NCBI GenBank assembly: GCA_027579435.1 | Contig: JANBPK010000845.1 | Location: 124,001 to 188,000, forward strand | DNA from: Candolleomyces eurysporus | Taxonomy: Eukaryota; Basidiomycota; Agaricomycetes; Agaricales; Psathyrellaceae | DNA length: 64,000 nt | Direction of reading: 5' to 3' | In this document: positions 1 to 11,127 of the stretch, in pieces | How positions within the stretch are numbered: position 1 is the first letter of the stretch | How the letters are laid out: every line of letters starts with the position of its first letter | The notes under the pieces: model-generated | Seen by the model: the letters and a program-made list of their open reading frames with translations, nothing else | What the model was told of the DNA's origin: nothing | Databases searched by the model: none | Position numbers and translations under genes: made by a program

Positions 1-369
1 GAATTTACTCACGCAGCTCCCCAGTTCCCCGACGACGGTGCCACCACTGACTGCAAACCCTTCCCCGAAGAACAAGCAGAAACTAGTGTCTAACAAGATG
101 GGCTCTGGCAGCAGTGCGGCAGGAAAGGAGCCCCCTGGCGGAGGGGCAAAGGGGGTGGCAAGATTATGAATGGGAGGCAGAGGGCGGAGGAGGACTAGCA
201 GTACACGGCTCTTTCATAATACACCTCCACTGCGAGCAGGGTCTGAATCATGGGCCCTTCTTTACGTACGAGTACTTTTCACTGTAATATCAACGAAACA
301 CTTCATAAGATTGGGGGACTAGGAAAAGCAACAACCAAATGTGCATCTACGCTGTCCAATAGTTGATGC

Positions 370-2160
370 ATAGTCATAATTATCGGATAAGTCATCCATC
401 TGAGCTTGAGGTGACGAAGCGAAATCGACGGCTTCGATTGTGTACGTAGTGATCAATGTCATATCTTCCAAGTCAACACCCATCTTACATCACGGACGGT
501 CTTGGCAGGGTTTTGTGTCAGGGGTTGTTACGACACTTTTTAGTGGAGTCGTTGGTCGGTTTCGGCGCTGGACGTGCGAACCACTTCTCCGGGACGCAAT
601 GAATCTCACCAGAGCTGCCTGGGAGAACACAGCCATGACCGTCGTCTGGCAGCCAAATATTTTGAGTTTGGGACACAGGCAGCCCTCTTGCCCATTTCGA
701 TGAACGAGCTTGTCCAAAACTGAGTCGAGAATGGTCGGAGTCTGGGAAGAGGGGAGATAACGTTGAACGCCCTCAACCAGTCTGAGACTGACAACGTTAG
801 GCAAAAGCTGAAGCGCCTCAACCAGCGTGGACTCGGTGAAGACCCCGGTATCGAGGACCACGTCTGTTAAGCAGTCGCCAAACCTTCGAACCAATTCGAT
901 GGACCCGCCCTCGTCCCCTTGCCTTGTCCGATATGACTGACACAGGAGGGTGAGTTGTCGGAGAGAAGGAAGGTGGAGATGTGACGTAAACAAACGGAGT
1001 GTTTTTGAGCCCCGAATTTCGAGTGTATGGAGCATTGATAGGTATATTCCACCGTTAGGGATCTGGAGTTGGGTTCCAGTGTAAGTAAGTATGAGAGAGT
1101 TGGCGAAGGTTTGGATGGGTGGAAGATCGAGGGAACAACGAGTAAAATTTGGGCATGCAGCAAGTACAGTGAAGGGAAAGGCAGTATCGGTTCGACCAGA
1201 TTGAATGGCAAAGTGTAGCTCTGTCAGTCCGGCTCAGTCCATGAGGATCCTCATAGTTAAGACCGCTATTAACCAGAATTTCGGTACCCACGAACGCACA
1301 ACTGCTAGGCGGCGGAGGTATGGCGCCTTGACGAGCTCTCTGCCAGACGCAATCTCGAGATTCGACTGCAACTCCGGCGATTGCCTGAACGCGCTAGAGG
1401 AAGTGAGGGAGACGTTTACGGAGAGATTCTCGAGGAGGATAAGATCTTCGAAGGTGAGCCGAATGAGTTGGGAGGGTGGTGATACCATGTTCATGATTTC
1501 GAGTGAAAGGTGGACCGTCTTCCACCGGCTGGAAACGTCGCGGAGAGCATCGGCGATAGAAGCCACCCTTTCAGTCGCTCTAGTTGCAATTTCCTCCTTG
1601 GATAGTGCCGAATGTTGGAAGGTTAGGCCGCCTGTAAAAGAAACAGCCAAGGAACAATGGGCAGATCGAGGAATCCAAGTTCTGGTCATCCGATCATCTA
1701 TCCTTTGTAGCTGCCGCTCCCACCGATGTACTTCAACCTCGAGGTCACACCCCTGGGCACCCGGGAACCTGGGTACATCGATATCGATGACAGTCCAGAG
1801 TAATGCCGTGGTGAGCGACACCTGGCGCCAGCGCTGGCAAACATGACTGACAACGACCGCCGGGTGGTTCTTCGAAAGGATCGTCTGCCTTCGGGTGGGT
1901 GTGTTCCGGGGTAGAGACGCAAGGAATATAAGAGAAAGGATTTCGTTGGGTACCCGACAAACGGCCGACAACAGAACAGAATGCTCTTTCAAGAATCTCA
2001 CATGTTCTTCCCGACGTTTTAGGAGCACATCGATTTCTTTGTTGAGCACATCCACGAGCTTTTGCCGATCCTGGACGAGGGCATGTATTGGGCCTATTTC
2101 CTTGCCAAACGGAACATAATTGGTGTTGAGGTGCTTGAAAAAGAGAGTGACAGAAGACAT
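370..2160 (-). pseudogene. Broken F-box/LRR protein gene
   Basis: The reading frame from 2160 downward matches the intact F-box gene at 46237-48144 almost throughout. It has an N-terminal coiled coil (about residues 15-55), an F-box-like helix with the core RVPNEIL, the signature HPAVVVSHVCQRWR, then leucine-rich C-terminal strands. The frame is broken by one in-frame TGA at 1234-1236, exactly where the paralog has the Trp of NWAALTE, and homology continues in the same frame to about 490. Near 445-500 two further small frame changes separate the SVV strand from the terminal MGVDLE helix. No introns are seen. I call it a recently dead copy. A sequencing error could explain one lesion but hardly all three. 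Confidence 0.85.
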
Positions 2161-2343
2161 TAGGCTGGGGTGATCGTAGTAACTGAGCACAAGGAAGATT
2201 CGAGTGTGCAAAGGATTCAATAAACGTCTGTTATCCTATGTTTGTCTCCGGTCACATTGGAGCTGACAAACTTCGACCACCTCTTACGAACATTTCAACG
2301 TAAGATACACTCCCAGCAGAGGGCTGTTGCCTCATGAGCGGAT

Positions 2344-3373
2344 TCAATAACTACCGGAGTCTTCCTTGTACTCGACACCCGCAACCTGCATCAACTCTTC
2401 GGCAGATACGTCTAGAAGCGGAGCAAAATGTGAGTACCAGACAGAGGTAGTGACAATATGTTAGCACCCACGGTCTTCCGTGTTCCTCATACGTGAAGCG
2501 AAACTGCATTGCTTTCCTTAAAAAATTCAGTATGTTGTGTTAGTTGAGAAAAGGACAGTAATGAGTTACGGATCCGTACCAGGTCCAAACATAAACTCTC
2601 CACCAAGTTGAGAAAACTTGCCCTGTTTTCCAATTAAAGCTGGATTTTTCATCGGTCCTTTCTAGAGTTCGTAGCTCGAGGATAGTATAACAGCCTTCAC
2701 TGGCATCTCTAGCGACTCACCCAGATACTAGTAAAAATATTCGACACCGTGCCCACCCCGGCTAGGTAACCTGGCTTTGGTTGGTTTGAAGGGGCCGTTG
2801 ACAGTGATTCCAGTGTCATCCCAAGAGTATGGTAGAGGTCTCGTGTGGGATCGGCGTATATTGCACCTTTGAAGCCAGTGATATCTGAATAGGAAGGACA
2901 GGGGAGGCTCAGCTTGGGTGAGCAAGTAAGGGGCAATGGTCAAAGCATTTCACCTTGATACGCTTTGATAGCTTCGTATTCGCCACAACCTATTACAATG
3001 ATCTTCGTTCGGGCTTTAGAAAGCGGTTCGGAAGGTACTCGAGCCAGGTTCTCGACGTAAGCCTGACAAAGCTGGGGAGAAGACGGTCATATTCGTGGGG
3101 TCGGTGTCCTGTCAGGCTCGCGCGCGTCTCATGAGAAGCAATGGAACCCACACCGCAGAAGAAATGTCCTAAGCATGAACGGAGAAGATTATTCTCGAGA
3201 TATCCAGAGGCGAAAGATGAGAACACACGTATGAAGACTACTACCGCTTTCTCATTCTCAAACAACGTTCCAAACTTGACCTTCTTCCCATCGACGTCGT
3301 CTACTTCCAATTCAGCTGCTTTGACAATACTTTCCTCAGTAAGAGGAGCTTTGGCGTCAAACGTGGGGGACAT
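2344..3373 (-). CDS. Peroxiredoxin-like 2 (AhpC/TSA-type) thioredoxin-fold protein
   Basis: I can assemble seven exons on the minus strand: 3373-3229, 3168-3152, 3071-2954, 2884-2721, 2661-2580, 2516-2472 and 2411-2344. All junctions are GT-AG and they give an unbroken 212-residue protein. It carries the family marks of the PRXL2/AhpC-TSA antioxidant group: VVVFIRHFFCGLC with a CxxC redox pair formed across intron 2, IIVIGCGEYEAIKAYQ, a GFKGAIYADP strand and an SFASRMRNTEDH motif near the C-terminus. The family reduces peroxides or disulfides in the cytosol; the exact substrate is unknown. One exon is only 17 nt long. The start at MSPTFD is the first Met of the open frame and gives the usual family length. 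Confidence 0.92.
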
Positions 3374-3641
3374 GGTGGTAGATCGAAGGAAGAATCGGAA
3401 TTCGTTCGCAATCTTCGCCTTTTGTCATTCATGAATCTACGCGGCAACGGCTGACACAGCTGGGAATCCGAGGAGGCAGACAATGATCCGTTAGCACCGG
3501 CACGCTCAATATAACGTATTGTTCTCACGCCCGCTCAATGCTCCACTGCCGCTTGAACGTGGCCCAAATCCTCTTGTCCTGCTCGTTCATCTCCAAGTCC
3601 GTTTGCTATTCTCCCTCTGGAATCTCTTTGATTCATTCAAA

Positions 3642-4992
3642 ATGTCGAGCCTGGAGAGTCTCGAGAAGCAAAATGACCTTTTCCAAGACGATGGTCGTGC
3701 TGGACGACCGGCAGAACATCTTAAACACGTTCCAGACAGCCTAACCCGCGCGTCTTTACGCATGGAATTCCCGCCTTCTTACGTCTTAGTAGGGATCTAC
3801 CGTCTATTCACCGACAAGGGTGTATACAAACCAGCATGGGATAAATGCAAGCACGGGGCTAGGCGAGGTGCCATTGTCGGTTTGGTTTGGGTGAGCACTG
3901 TTCTTTGCTACGAGGCCGGGAGGTGAATTCATGATGACAGGTCGCTTTGACGTTCAGTCTGCAAGAAAAGTTCATCAAAGTCTTCCTCCGAAAGTGAGTG
4001 AGTGTGGAGGACTGGCTCCGCCGTGTCTCATACCCAATCTCCAGCTCCCCTCGCATCACGGGTCTCTCGAACGATAATATCTTTGGCCTGCCAATACCAT
4101 TCCCCCTTCATACATGTCAGTATACCCTCACCGCCTCATGCAACCGAAATGCTCACGATGTCACGACGAATTTGCAGATGCTGCTATCCTGTACGTCTCC
4201 CAACAAGTAACCTTCATTCTACGATTCTTCCTTTCGAAGAATATCCGTATCGCGCGCGACAGGGCATGGCAACACACCGTCGAGTCCCGGGGCAAAGGTC
4301 CCGAATTCTGGCGGCCGTATGTCGAAGAATGGGAGGTTCCACCGCAGGTCGATGTCAAAGAAGGTTTCTTGGAGAAAGCGATGGGAGGCTGGTTGGGTCT
4401 GCTCGTGTTCAAACGAGGTATGTAAAGGACTTCTCCCTCGGTCAAACCATTACTAACCAACGGGTGATTCCAGTGTTGTTGGCTCCATTGTCGTTGTACC
4501 CCTTAGTCGGGACGCTGGCTTCGGCTTGGTTCAAGGCTCTCGGCACGTCTCGGTACCTTCATCGACGCGTAAGTCCTCTCGTTTGCTCCATGATTCTCCC
4601 CCCCCCTGATTTACTGGTGGCCCCACATTTGCAGTACTTCGAAGCTAAGAAAATGGACAAGCAACAAGTCGCCGTGTTCATGGAAGAGCGGAAGTGGGAT
4701 TATAGATGTATGTCTGCCCTCCGTGGGATCTGTCTCTCTATCTAACGTGCACGATACCTCGTTCGTTGTATGTAGCATTCGGTTTCGTCGCTGCGCTCCT
4801 CGAAGGACTACCGATCATCGGCTTGGTCTTTACTGTTTCGAATCGCATTGGAGCTGCGATGTGGGCTTTTGGTGCGCTCTTTCCCTCACGTTGGATTGTA
4901 TTTCTCATTGTGTGCTTACCATGGCTTTAGATCTGGAGAAGAAACAGCATTTCGTGGCTGATCAGAAGAGACTCCGTCTAGAGAAGAATTAG
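3642..4992 (+). CDS. EI24-domain multipass membrane protein (Rrt8/Lds-like)
   Basis: Eight exons (3642-3890, 3941-3993, 4045-4115, 4178-4417, 4474-4568, 4635-4707, 4776-4871, 4931-4992) join with consistent phases into a 312-residue protein. Hydrophobic segments lie around SYVLVGIYRLF, AIVGLVWVALTF, the exon-4 YVSQQVTFILRFFL, LLAPLSLYPLVGTLASAWF and the hallmark FGFVAALLEGLPIIGLVF. The last segment, followed by a short basic tail, is typical of the EI24/CysZ-type family, which in fungi includes the spore-wall/lipid-droplet proteins Rrt8 and Lds1/2. Function here is inferred from family only. It is divergent to the peroxiredoxin-like gene, with 268 bp between the start codons, so the two promoters overlap. 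Confidence 0.88.
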
Positions 4993-5269
4993 AAATGCTT
5001 AACGATGTATGAGAATATAGTACGTATTTAATATAACATTAACCTGCCGACCCATCCGTCATACTATCAGCGCTGCTTGTCAAACTCCGAATGGGATTCT
5101 ACACCCTCGCCCACACGCAAACAGAAACCCACAGAGACGACCCGGATCTCGTTATCTTGTAGCAGTGCTCAATAAATGCCGTGCAGGCGGTCCTTAGCAC
5201 ACATCCCTGGAAGAACACCCCAACGCCAACTATGCCCCTTCTCTACGTGACGTGACAGACCTTGGATCT

Positions 5270-7004
5270 CTGATACAGCCTGAGGAATGACTTACAGCTG
5301 TTGAAGAGATGGACAAAGCCATCAAGGTGCTCATCGAGCGCCGAGCGGCCCAAGTTGAATTCATTAAAGAGCAATCTTCCTTACTCGCGCCAGTACGCAG
5401 AATGGATATCGACGTCCTCTCCTCCACCGTCCTTTCCTTCCTTCCTCCATGATCTACGCCTTGAGCCAAGATGTCCGATGTACATCCACGGCTGGCACTT
5501 GCTCTGCCGATTCTCTAGAGTGAAATTTATATCGTTCCTCCCTCCCGCCCCGTCCCTCGTGTCGCCCGGGACTATGGAGGTCTCACGCCTTCAGCGATCA
5601 AATTGCAATGAGAAGAGGTTGCGAGGTATCACCTTGAGGTGGATAGAATGAGGCATATGGTGATCTGTTGGCTCTCCCGCTCTTGGGACTGCCCTCGGCA
5701 TCAACCTCTCAGCCAGAGACGAGTCGGCCAGCTCTTGCGAGGCGTCGGATGGACCAGATCCAGAATACATGAATTGTACTTTTGTGAATCTCCTCCGCGC
5801 TGTACCTACCAGATGGAGTAGGGTATCGTTCCGACTTTCAGTGGATAAACGAACATCGCCACTCCTGCACCTCTTCAAGCCTGAGACCCAAGACATCCCA
5901 CTTCTCAATTCAGTCCAGTATCGCATTCAATTTGATGCGCGAGTTTGGGAAGAGGAAGAAGCGGAAGCCACGAATTCGGAAATTAGCAGCTCGGACCTTC
6001 TTACCAGCCCTTCCGTCCGGTCCCTTATCATGAACCGTCTCACGGACTCCGTCCAGCTTCGGGATTCGATACCCTTCGTTCCCTGGGAACGTCTGACGGT
6101 ACTTCGTGTTGGTAATAATGCCATTTTGCATTATCAGAATCCTCAAACGCGACTTGGGGCTTGCTACGTGGCCATTATCCTCAAGGCGTCTCTCCCTATT
6201 CCTCAGGGAAGTGGTTGGACAACCCGACACTGAACCCGACTTGGCTCTTCCCCTCGACACCCACATCGCTCTTCCACATTTGCGATCCCTATCCCTGTGC
6301 GGGACATTGCTGCCTCATGGGCTGGCGTCGTCTCTCCACCTCCCATCCCTGCGAATCCTTTCTCTGCTCTTTTTCCTACGATGCGAGGCGCAGCAGAACG
6401 AAAGTGAGAGCGAGGTTGTCGAATGGGTCAAGAGATTTGGAGATTCGCTAATGGAATTCAATTTCGAGTATGTCTTTGATGGAATCTACTCGACGCTGGT
6501 ATCTCCAGCACCTTCCAAACGTCGTCACTCTCAGACTGATAGATTCTGGAAGGTAGTGAACACCTAGACCTCCACCCGATACGAGCATTGACTCGAGGTG
6601 TTCACTCGAGGAGCTCACATCATGGTTCGACCTCGGCCAGGGGGGATCTGCATGTTGTCCCAAGCTTCAATACTTTGGTTTCCGCATGGCGGGGGTGGAG
6701 TTTACAGAGAGGGAGCCGGCCGACCTCATTGTTGCTCGTCGTCGTTGAAGGGCCGGTGTTTCTGGGATACCAGGCCTAACGCGGGTCGTTAAATTTGTTT
6801 TTTNATGCGCTAATAGATTTTAGGAAGGAATCGAAATCAGCCCGAGACAAACAGTCTTATTTGGAGGACAGGCTGCAATTGCTGCGCAGGTATGCCGATG
6901 GCAAGCTGGTAGAGGCTCAGTGCGGATTGGAAGAGATACCGGTTGAAGATCAGAATGTGGTTGGAGAGCATTTGGATGAAGATTTACAGTCGTGGGCCTA
7001 CTGA
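5270..7004 (+). pseudogene. Degenerate F-box/LRR gene
   Basis: Fragments of the F-box/LRR family appear in order but in different frames. The coiled coil and F-box entry lie at about 5305-5450 (IERRAAQ, LLAPVRRMDIDVLSS), a mid-protein strand with DIPLLNSVQYRIQFD at about 5890, HIALPHLRSLSLCGTLLPHGLASSLHLP at about 6262-6350 (read as two pieces), EVVEWVKRFGDSL at about 6410 and a C-terminal LEEIPVEDQNVV at about 6930 that matches the end of the 57464-59305 protein. Stops and frame changes between them exclude a working gene. An N at 6804 explains at most one break. It lies immediately upstream of, and in the same direction as, the intact copy at 7178. Confidence 0.8.
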
Positions 7005-7177
7005 TGTGAATGTAAAAATATTGACTATGACTATGCTACTTATGACTGTTATCTGGACGATTTCGTCGATTTCTTATCTTATCTCGTCGCTGATTAGATG
7101 TAAGCTGTGCATCTTAACAGCAATCGGAACGTGCCCCTCAACTCTCCTTTGCTCCTTTGTTCGACTCTGGTACCTCG

Positions 7178-9094
7178 ATGGACACCTCTTCGCCTTTCTC
7201 CCTCCACCTCGATACAAATTATACCCCTTCAGATCTGGAAGCCAACGAAATAAAGAAGATCATCCAGTCACATCAAGTCTTTGTCGATGGCATCGAGAAG
7301 CAAATACGGGAACTTGATGACCGTCGACGACTGCATACCAAGGTCATTGAGCAGCACTTAGCCCTTCTCTCACCGATAAAGCGCATACCCACCGATATTC
7401 TCTCTTCGATCTTCCTCGCTTGTCTTCCACGTCGACATTCTTCATCCCGAAGCACGTTGTTGTCCAAACGTTACCCCGCCGTTATCATCAGCCACGTCTG
7501 CCAGCAATGGCGCAGGGTTTCACTTGAATCACCCCTTCTATGGAATAGGATCCACATTGCCATGCCATATGCTCTTATTCCCCCTTACAACATGCGCAAT
7601 CGTTTCGCAGTCACCGAAGCAGCCAGCGTTGTCCACAAATCAGAACTCGCACAATACGACAAGAAGGTTCAGGCGATTCAGGACATGACGCTTACATGGA
7701 TCACTCGGTCAGCCAATTGCCCCTTGGACATCGCCTTGTCATGTGAAGACACGGCTTTTGGACGCGACCCCGAAGACGATTTTGATGACGTCCCAATTAA
7801 TGAGCCCGTCGCCTCACAATTTCCCCAGCCAACTTGTATCGATCCCATCCTGATGGACCTCATTCTCAGTGTCGCAAACCGGTGGAAGCGAGCATCATTC
7901 AACCTTGCACTCGCTTCGTGGAACTCGCCGCTACTCAGATTGCTCGAAACTTCCCCAGCCAATGTTCCACAACTCGAGGACCTCCAACTCGTTCTCGTGC
8001 TCCCGCAATCGTTTTCGGAAGAAACCCGGTGGGAAGGACTGACGCCACGTATTGGACTCCTTCAAGCACCCCGTCTCCGAGCCCTGGCTCTTGGTAGGCT
8101 CTGGGTACCAAGCGATCAGTTACCCGTCAACTTCGGTGCCTTGACGGAATTGTATCTCGGTCCCTACATCGACGCCCATAGCACGGACCATTATTCAATG
8201 ACTCCCTCCCACGCTCTCGCCGTTCTCAAAGCCTGCCGCAATCTAGTCCGCTGTTTTCTTACTTTGGACTCGGGGTCGCGGTTTGGTGATTATCTCCCAG
8301 GGGCCCACAACAATACAGCAAGCTCAACCCTACTTCCGCTTGATCAGAAGATTACCTTGCCATACTTGAAGTCCGTGTCGATCCAAGGCTCTTTCCTTCC
8401 CACAGGTTTCGCTTCGTCGTTGAACCTCCCATCCCTCCGCACCCTCTTCATCCTATGCCACCCTGTAATTCCGCAGAATGAGGACAACAGCGGGCTGGTG
8501 GATTGGGTGCGCAATTTCGGTGACATGCTCACCGAAGTTACGTTTGAGCACTCGACCCTAACGGAGGCTGCACTGCTTTATTGCCTCGAACATCTGCCAA
8601 ATGTCGAGACGCTTAGGTTGGTGGATACAGGGATGATGATGCACGGCAACTGGAACGGTGAAATAGATGCCCCTCGCTCGGCACTCCTCACCGACTACAT
8701 CCTAGCGAGGCTTACGCCCAAGTCGGACGCGGACGAGAGCAGCCAAAGCTACTGTCCAAAACTTCAGAACTTTTCCTGTCGCATGACGGAGATCGAGTGT
8801 ACAGAGAAGGGGTTGTTGGACTTTATTACCGGGCGACGGCAATTTACTAGCTTCACCTCCCCTCTCAAACGTCTCGTCGTCAAGCTCAATATCACGCAAA
8901 GAATGGACATCCGGGAGGAGTTGATGAACAGAGGCGTGGATTTGGAAGGGCTTTCGCTTCTCATCAGGTACAACGAGCCACTTGGTATGCCATTTGGGCA
9001 GACTTCGGATAAGCGCTTGGAGAATTTGCTCCCCGAGGACCGGATGGTGGCTGGTGACTATTGGGTACCGGGTGGTTTGGAATTGTGGTATTAG
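7178..9094 (+). CDS. F-box/LRR protein, intronless
   Basis: A single open frame of about 638 codons. Layout: family N-terminus PFSLHLDTNY; a coiled coil rich in E/K/R (about 20-65) ending in the F-box-like core PIKRIPTDILSSIFLACLP; the conserved YPAVIISHVCQQWRRVSLE; then irregular leucine-rich repeats (LPYLKSVSIQGSFLP, FASSLNLPSLRTLF) and a C-terminal CPKLQNFSCRMTEIE block. F-box proteins of this kind usually bind Skp1 and recruit substrates to an SCF ubiquitin ligase; the substrate is unknown. The start at MDTSSPF matches paralogs; an in-frame Met at 7157 adds 7 residues. The closest paralog in the window is 34539-36476. Confidence 0.9.
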   Translation: MDTSSPFSLHLDTNYTPSDLEANEIKKIIQSHQVFVDGIEKQIRELDDRRRLHTKVIEQHLALLSPIKRIPTDILSSIFLACLPRRHSSSRSTLLSKRYPAVIISHVCQQWRRVSLESPLLWNRIHIAMPYALIPPYNMRNRFAVTEAASVVHKSELAQYDKKVQAIQDMTLTWITRSANCPLDIALSCEDTAFGRDPEDDFDDVPINEPVASQFPQPTCIDPILMDLILSVANRWKRASFNLALASWNSPLLRLLETSPANVPQLEDLQLVLVLPQSFSEETRWEGLTPRIGLLQAPRLRALALGRLWVPSDQLPVNFGALTELYLGPYIDAHSTDHYSMTPSHALAVLKACRNLVRCFLTLDSGSRFGDYLPGAHNNTASSTLLPLDQKITLPYLKSVSIQGSFLPTGFASSLNLPSLRTLFILCHPVIPQNEDNSGLVDWVRNFGDMLTEVTFEHSTLTEAALLYCLEHLPNVETLRLVDTGMMMHGNWNGEIDAPRSALLTDYILARLTPKSDADESSQSYCPKLQNFSCRMTEIECTEKGLLDFITGRRQFTSFTSPLKRLVVKLNITQRMDIREELMNRGVDLEGLSLLIRYNEPLGMPFGQTSDKRLENLLPEDRMVAGDYWVPGGLELWY

Positions 9095-10280
9095 CTTGTC
9101 AAACACCTTGACCACTCCGAATTTGTAGGGTCGGTGGTCCAAGTCTTTGTTTCGTGCGGTTCTTGTTGCAAATGTAGAGTATAATAATCTGGAGTTGGCT
9201 TTAATATAGAGTCAGAACGGGAACTGCATGGGGACTCATTCCTGACTTGTATATTCCAAGGTCAGTAGCCTTCCGTTCGAGGCCTTGCAGAATTCCTTTA
9301 TTGCGATTTCCATAGCAATTGTATGATATCTTTGAATTGGAATCATAATGACAAGAATTGTAGTGTAAATCATCGAGATGAGTAGCGAACGGTTAATCCG
9401 AATTATCGACGTCATCCAAAGTCGAAAGTAGCGAGGCAGCTGCGGCGGTAACGGCTCGTTGTGGCACCGACGACGGAGGCAAGGGATAGGCTCCGCAAGG
9501 GACCATGATCACCGTCAGAGGCTGCATAGGAGTTGCATCCCATATTGCCTCGTGCAATTTGTGCCTAGGTGAATGGATCAAGGTTGCTTGCGCTCCTCGC
9601 GAGTTATCATTGCAGCGTAAGCCATCCAGTCAATACGGGAATCCTCGAAAGCGAGCATAACGGGAGTAAAATTGAAAGAAGACGGCTCACCTTGCAAGCC
9701 GTTTACGCATGTTGTTACAAGTCATCAAACCAGCCTCATTGCGCGAGTCTCGACAGCGGAAACATCGAAGTAGACGAAGGACGCGAGCTCTTGCGGTCGG
9801 AGGCCAGTGCGTCGGAGGCGTCCTGAGCTGAGAAACGCTGCTAGCGAACTTTAGCAGAACTCCAGTGCTTTTGCTTTTCGAGGGATTATTTGATCTGTTG
9901 ATAAGCGAGTGGTCGTCGATTCGGTTGAAGGAAGAAAGAAACAGAAGACCGAGAGCTTTCTTTCTGCTTACGATTCATTGAGTCTATGTAGGATAGCGTA
10001 CATTGTGGTCCGGAAAATGAAGACTAATTAGCAGAGGCGTGAGTTTGTCAATAGGATGCAGAATCGATCTTGGATGACATTATGAGCCATCTAGTCAACC
10101 AAGCCTGTAAGTGCCAGACAACACAGCACCTATCGGTTTGGTATGGCCACCGCAATGTGGCGTATTGTGAACGAGTTTGATGGCATTTTGGTGGCACCCG
10201 TGCGATGCACACACGATCAGCCTCAAATTCCGCATTCGTTCAAGCTCCATTGTGGCATTGTGGCAAGCACCAACGGTTCG
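9095..10280. other. Intergenic, no supported gene
   Basis: About 1.2 kb without convincing coding signal. Short open frames here lack family matches and splice support. The right edge holds upstream sequence of the small helical gene, including a GCATTTTGG motif near 10183 that also occurs upstream of its paralog at 33485-34101. Confidence 0.5.
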
Positions 10281-10290
10281 CCTATATAGC
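10281..10290 (+). promoter_or_regulatory. TATA box of small helical-protein gene
   Basis: CCTATATAGC lies with its end 47 bp before the ATG at 10338. The paralog at 34101 and the related gene at 39428 have a CTATATAAG box exactly 48 bp before their ATGs. This spacing favours ATG 10338 over the upstream in-frame ATG at 10326. Confidence 0.65.
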
Positions 10291-10337
10291 GCTAGGAATC
10301 CAAGACTACATTTTCCCCAGTCAATATGCAGCATACC

Positions 10338-10949
10338 ATGTCGCAAGCTACATCCATGTCCACCAAGATCCTTCTCAAGGACTTCCTGTCCCAGAAAGAG
10401 TGCATCTCAAAAGCGACGGAGGTCAGTGATAGGCAAATTCGTCGCGTCTTAACTAGCATGATTGATTGTACCAACAGGGAGTTCGGGACAAAGAGCTTCA
10501 GGAAGAGTTCAAGTCTTGTATCTCCAGACTGGAGAGGCTTTCGCAGGCTTTCGACCTTCTCCTGGGGGCAGGTTCAGGACTTCTGGAAACCAGGGCTCAT
10601 TATTTGGAGGATGCCATTCGGTGAGGCCAAATTTTACATCACTTCCACGACTATCTCCGGGGCGGTCACCGGTCACTGTTCAGACTAGTACCAACTCGCG
10701 CTCCATAGGCTGGCCGGTAGATTAGCCAGCCACTGCACGAAGGTCTCAGAGAGAGGACCAGTCGGGAGTCTTATTCACAAACATGACGACATGAAACTAA
10801 TTCGAGAGGGAAACTTCAAGGAGTCGCTAGGTGCCTTACTCGAAGAGGTCTGCGTGAGTTCACGCCACTTTCTTCTCAGGGAAACGAGTGATTAATGCTA
10901 ACTCATGACTAATTTATTACAGGGTTCACTGGTCTCTCCGAGGGCATAA
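10338..10949 (+). CDS. Small helical protein, copy 1 of an unrecognised family
   Basis: Four exons (10338-10421, 10478-10620, 10709-10853, 10923-10949) give a 132-residue, soluble, mostly helical protein. Intron phases are 0, 2 and 0. It aligns without gaps over about 95 residues with the product of 33485-34101: both start MxQxTS, and the shared core includes HY(L/I)ExAI, HCxK(V/I)S, VGxL and KxSLxxL. Two intron positions and phases are the same in both. The last two introns bracket a 48-codon helical hairpin, as in the genes at 39428 and 41486. I do not recognise the family. The layout resembles the N-terminal four-helix bundles (HeLo/MLKL type) of fungal cell-death proteins, but that is inference. 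No effector or tail domain follows, so it could be a stand-alone bundle. It converges on the F-box gene at 11128. Confidence 0.75.
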
Positions 10950-11127
10950 AAATATCAACAGGCTGTTGCATGGCAGTACACCATTTTCCGAAAATTTGAT
11001 ACCGTAGTCGTAGGCTAATTAATCATCGTGATCGAATGCCGGATCCCCAACAAACACGATCTGCGAGCATTTCTCGTGAGTTGGCTCTGAGACAGAGAGA
11101 TTGGGTAGAGAAAGAGGAACGCACAGT

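Noticed and set aside
9393..9826. Small gene in the 9.4-9.8 kb region
   Set aside because: Short frames on both strands lack family features, and no set of GT-AG junctions gave a longer protein.
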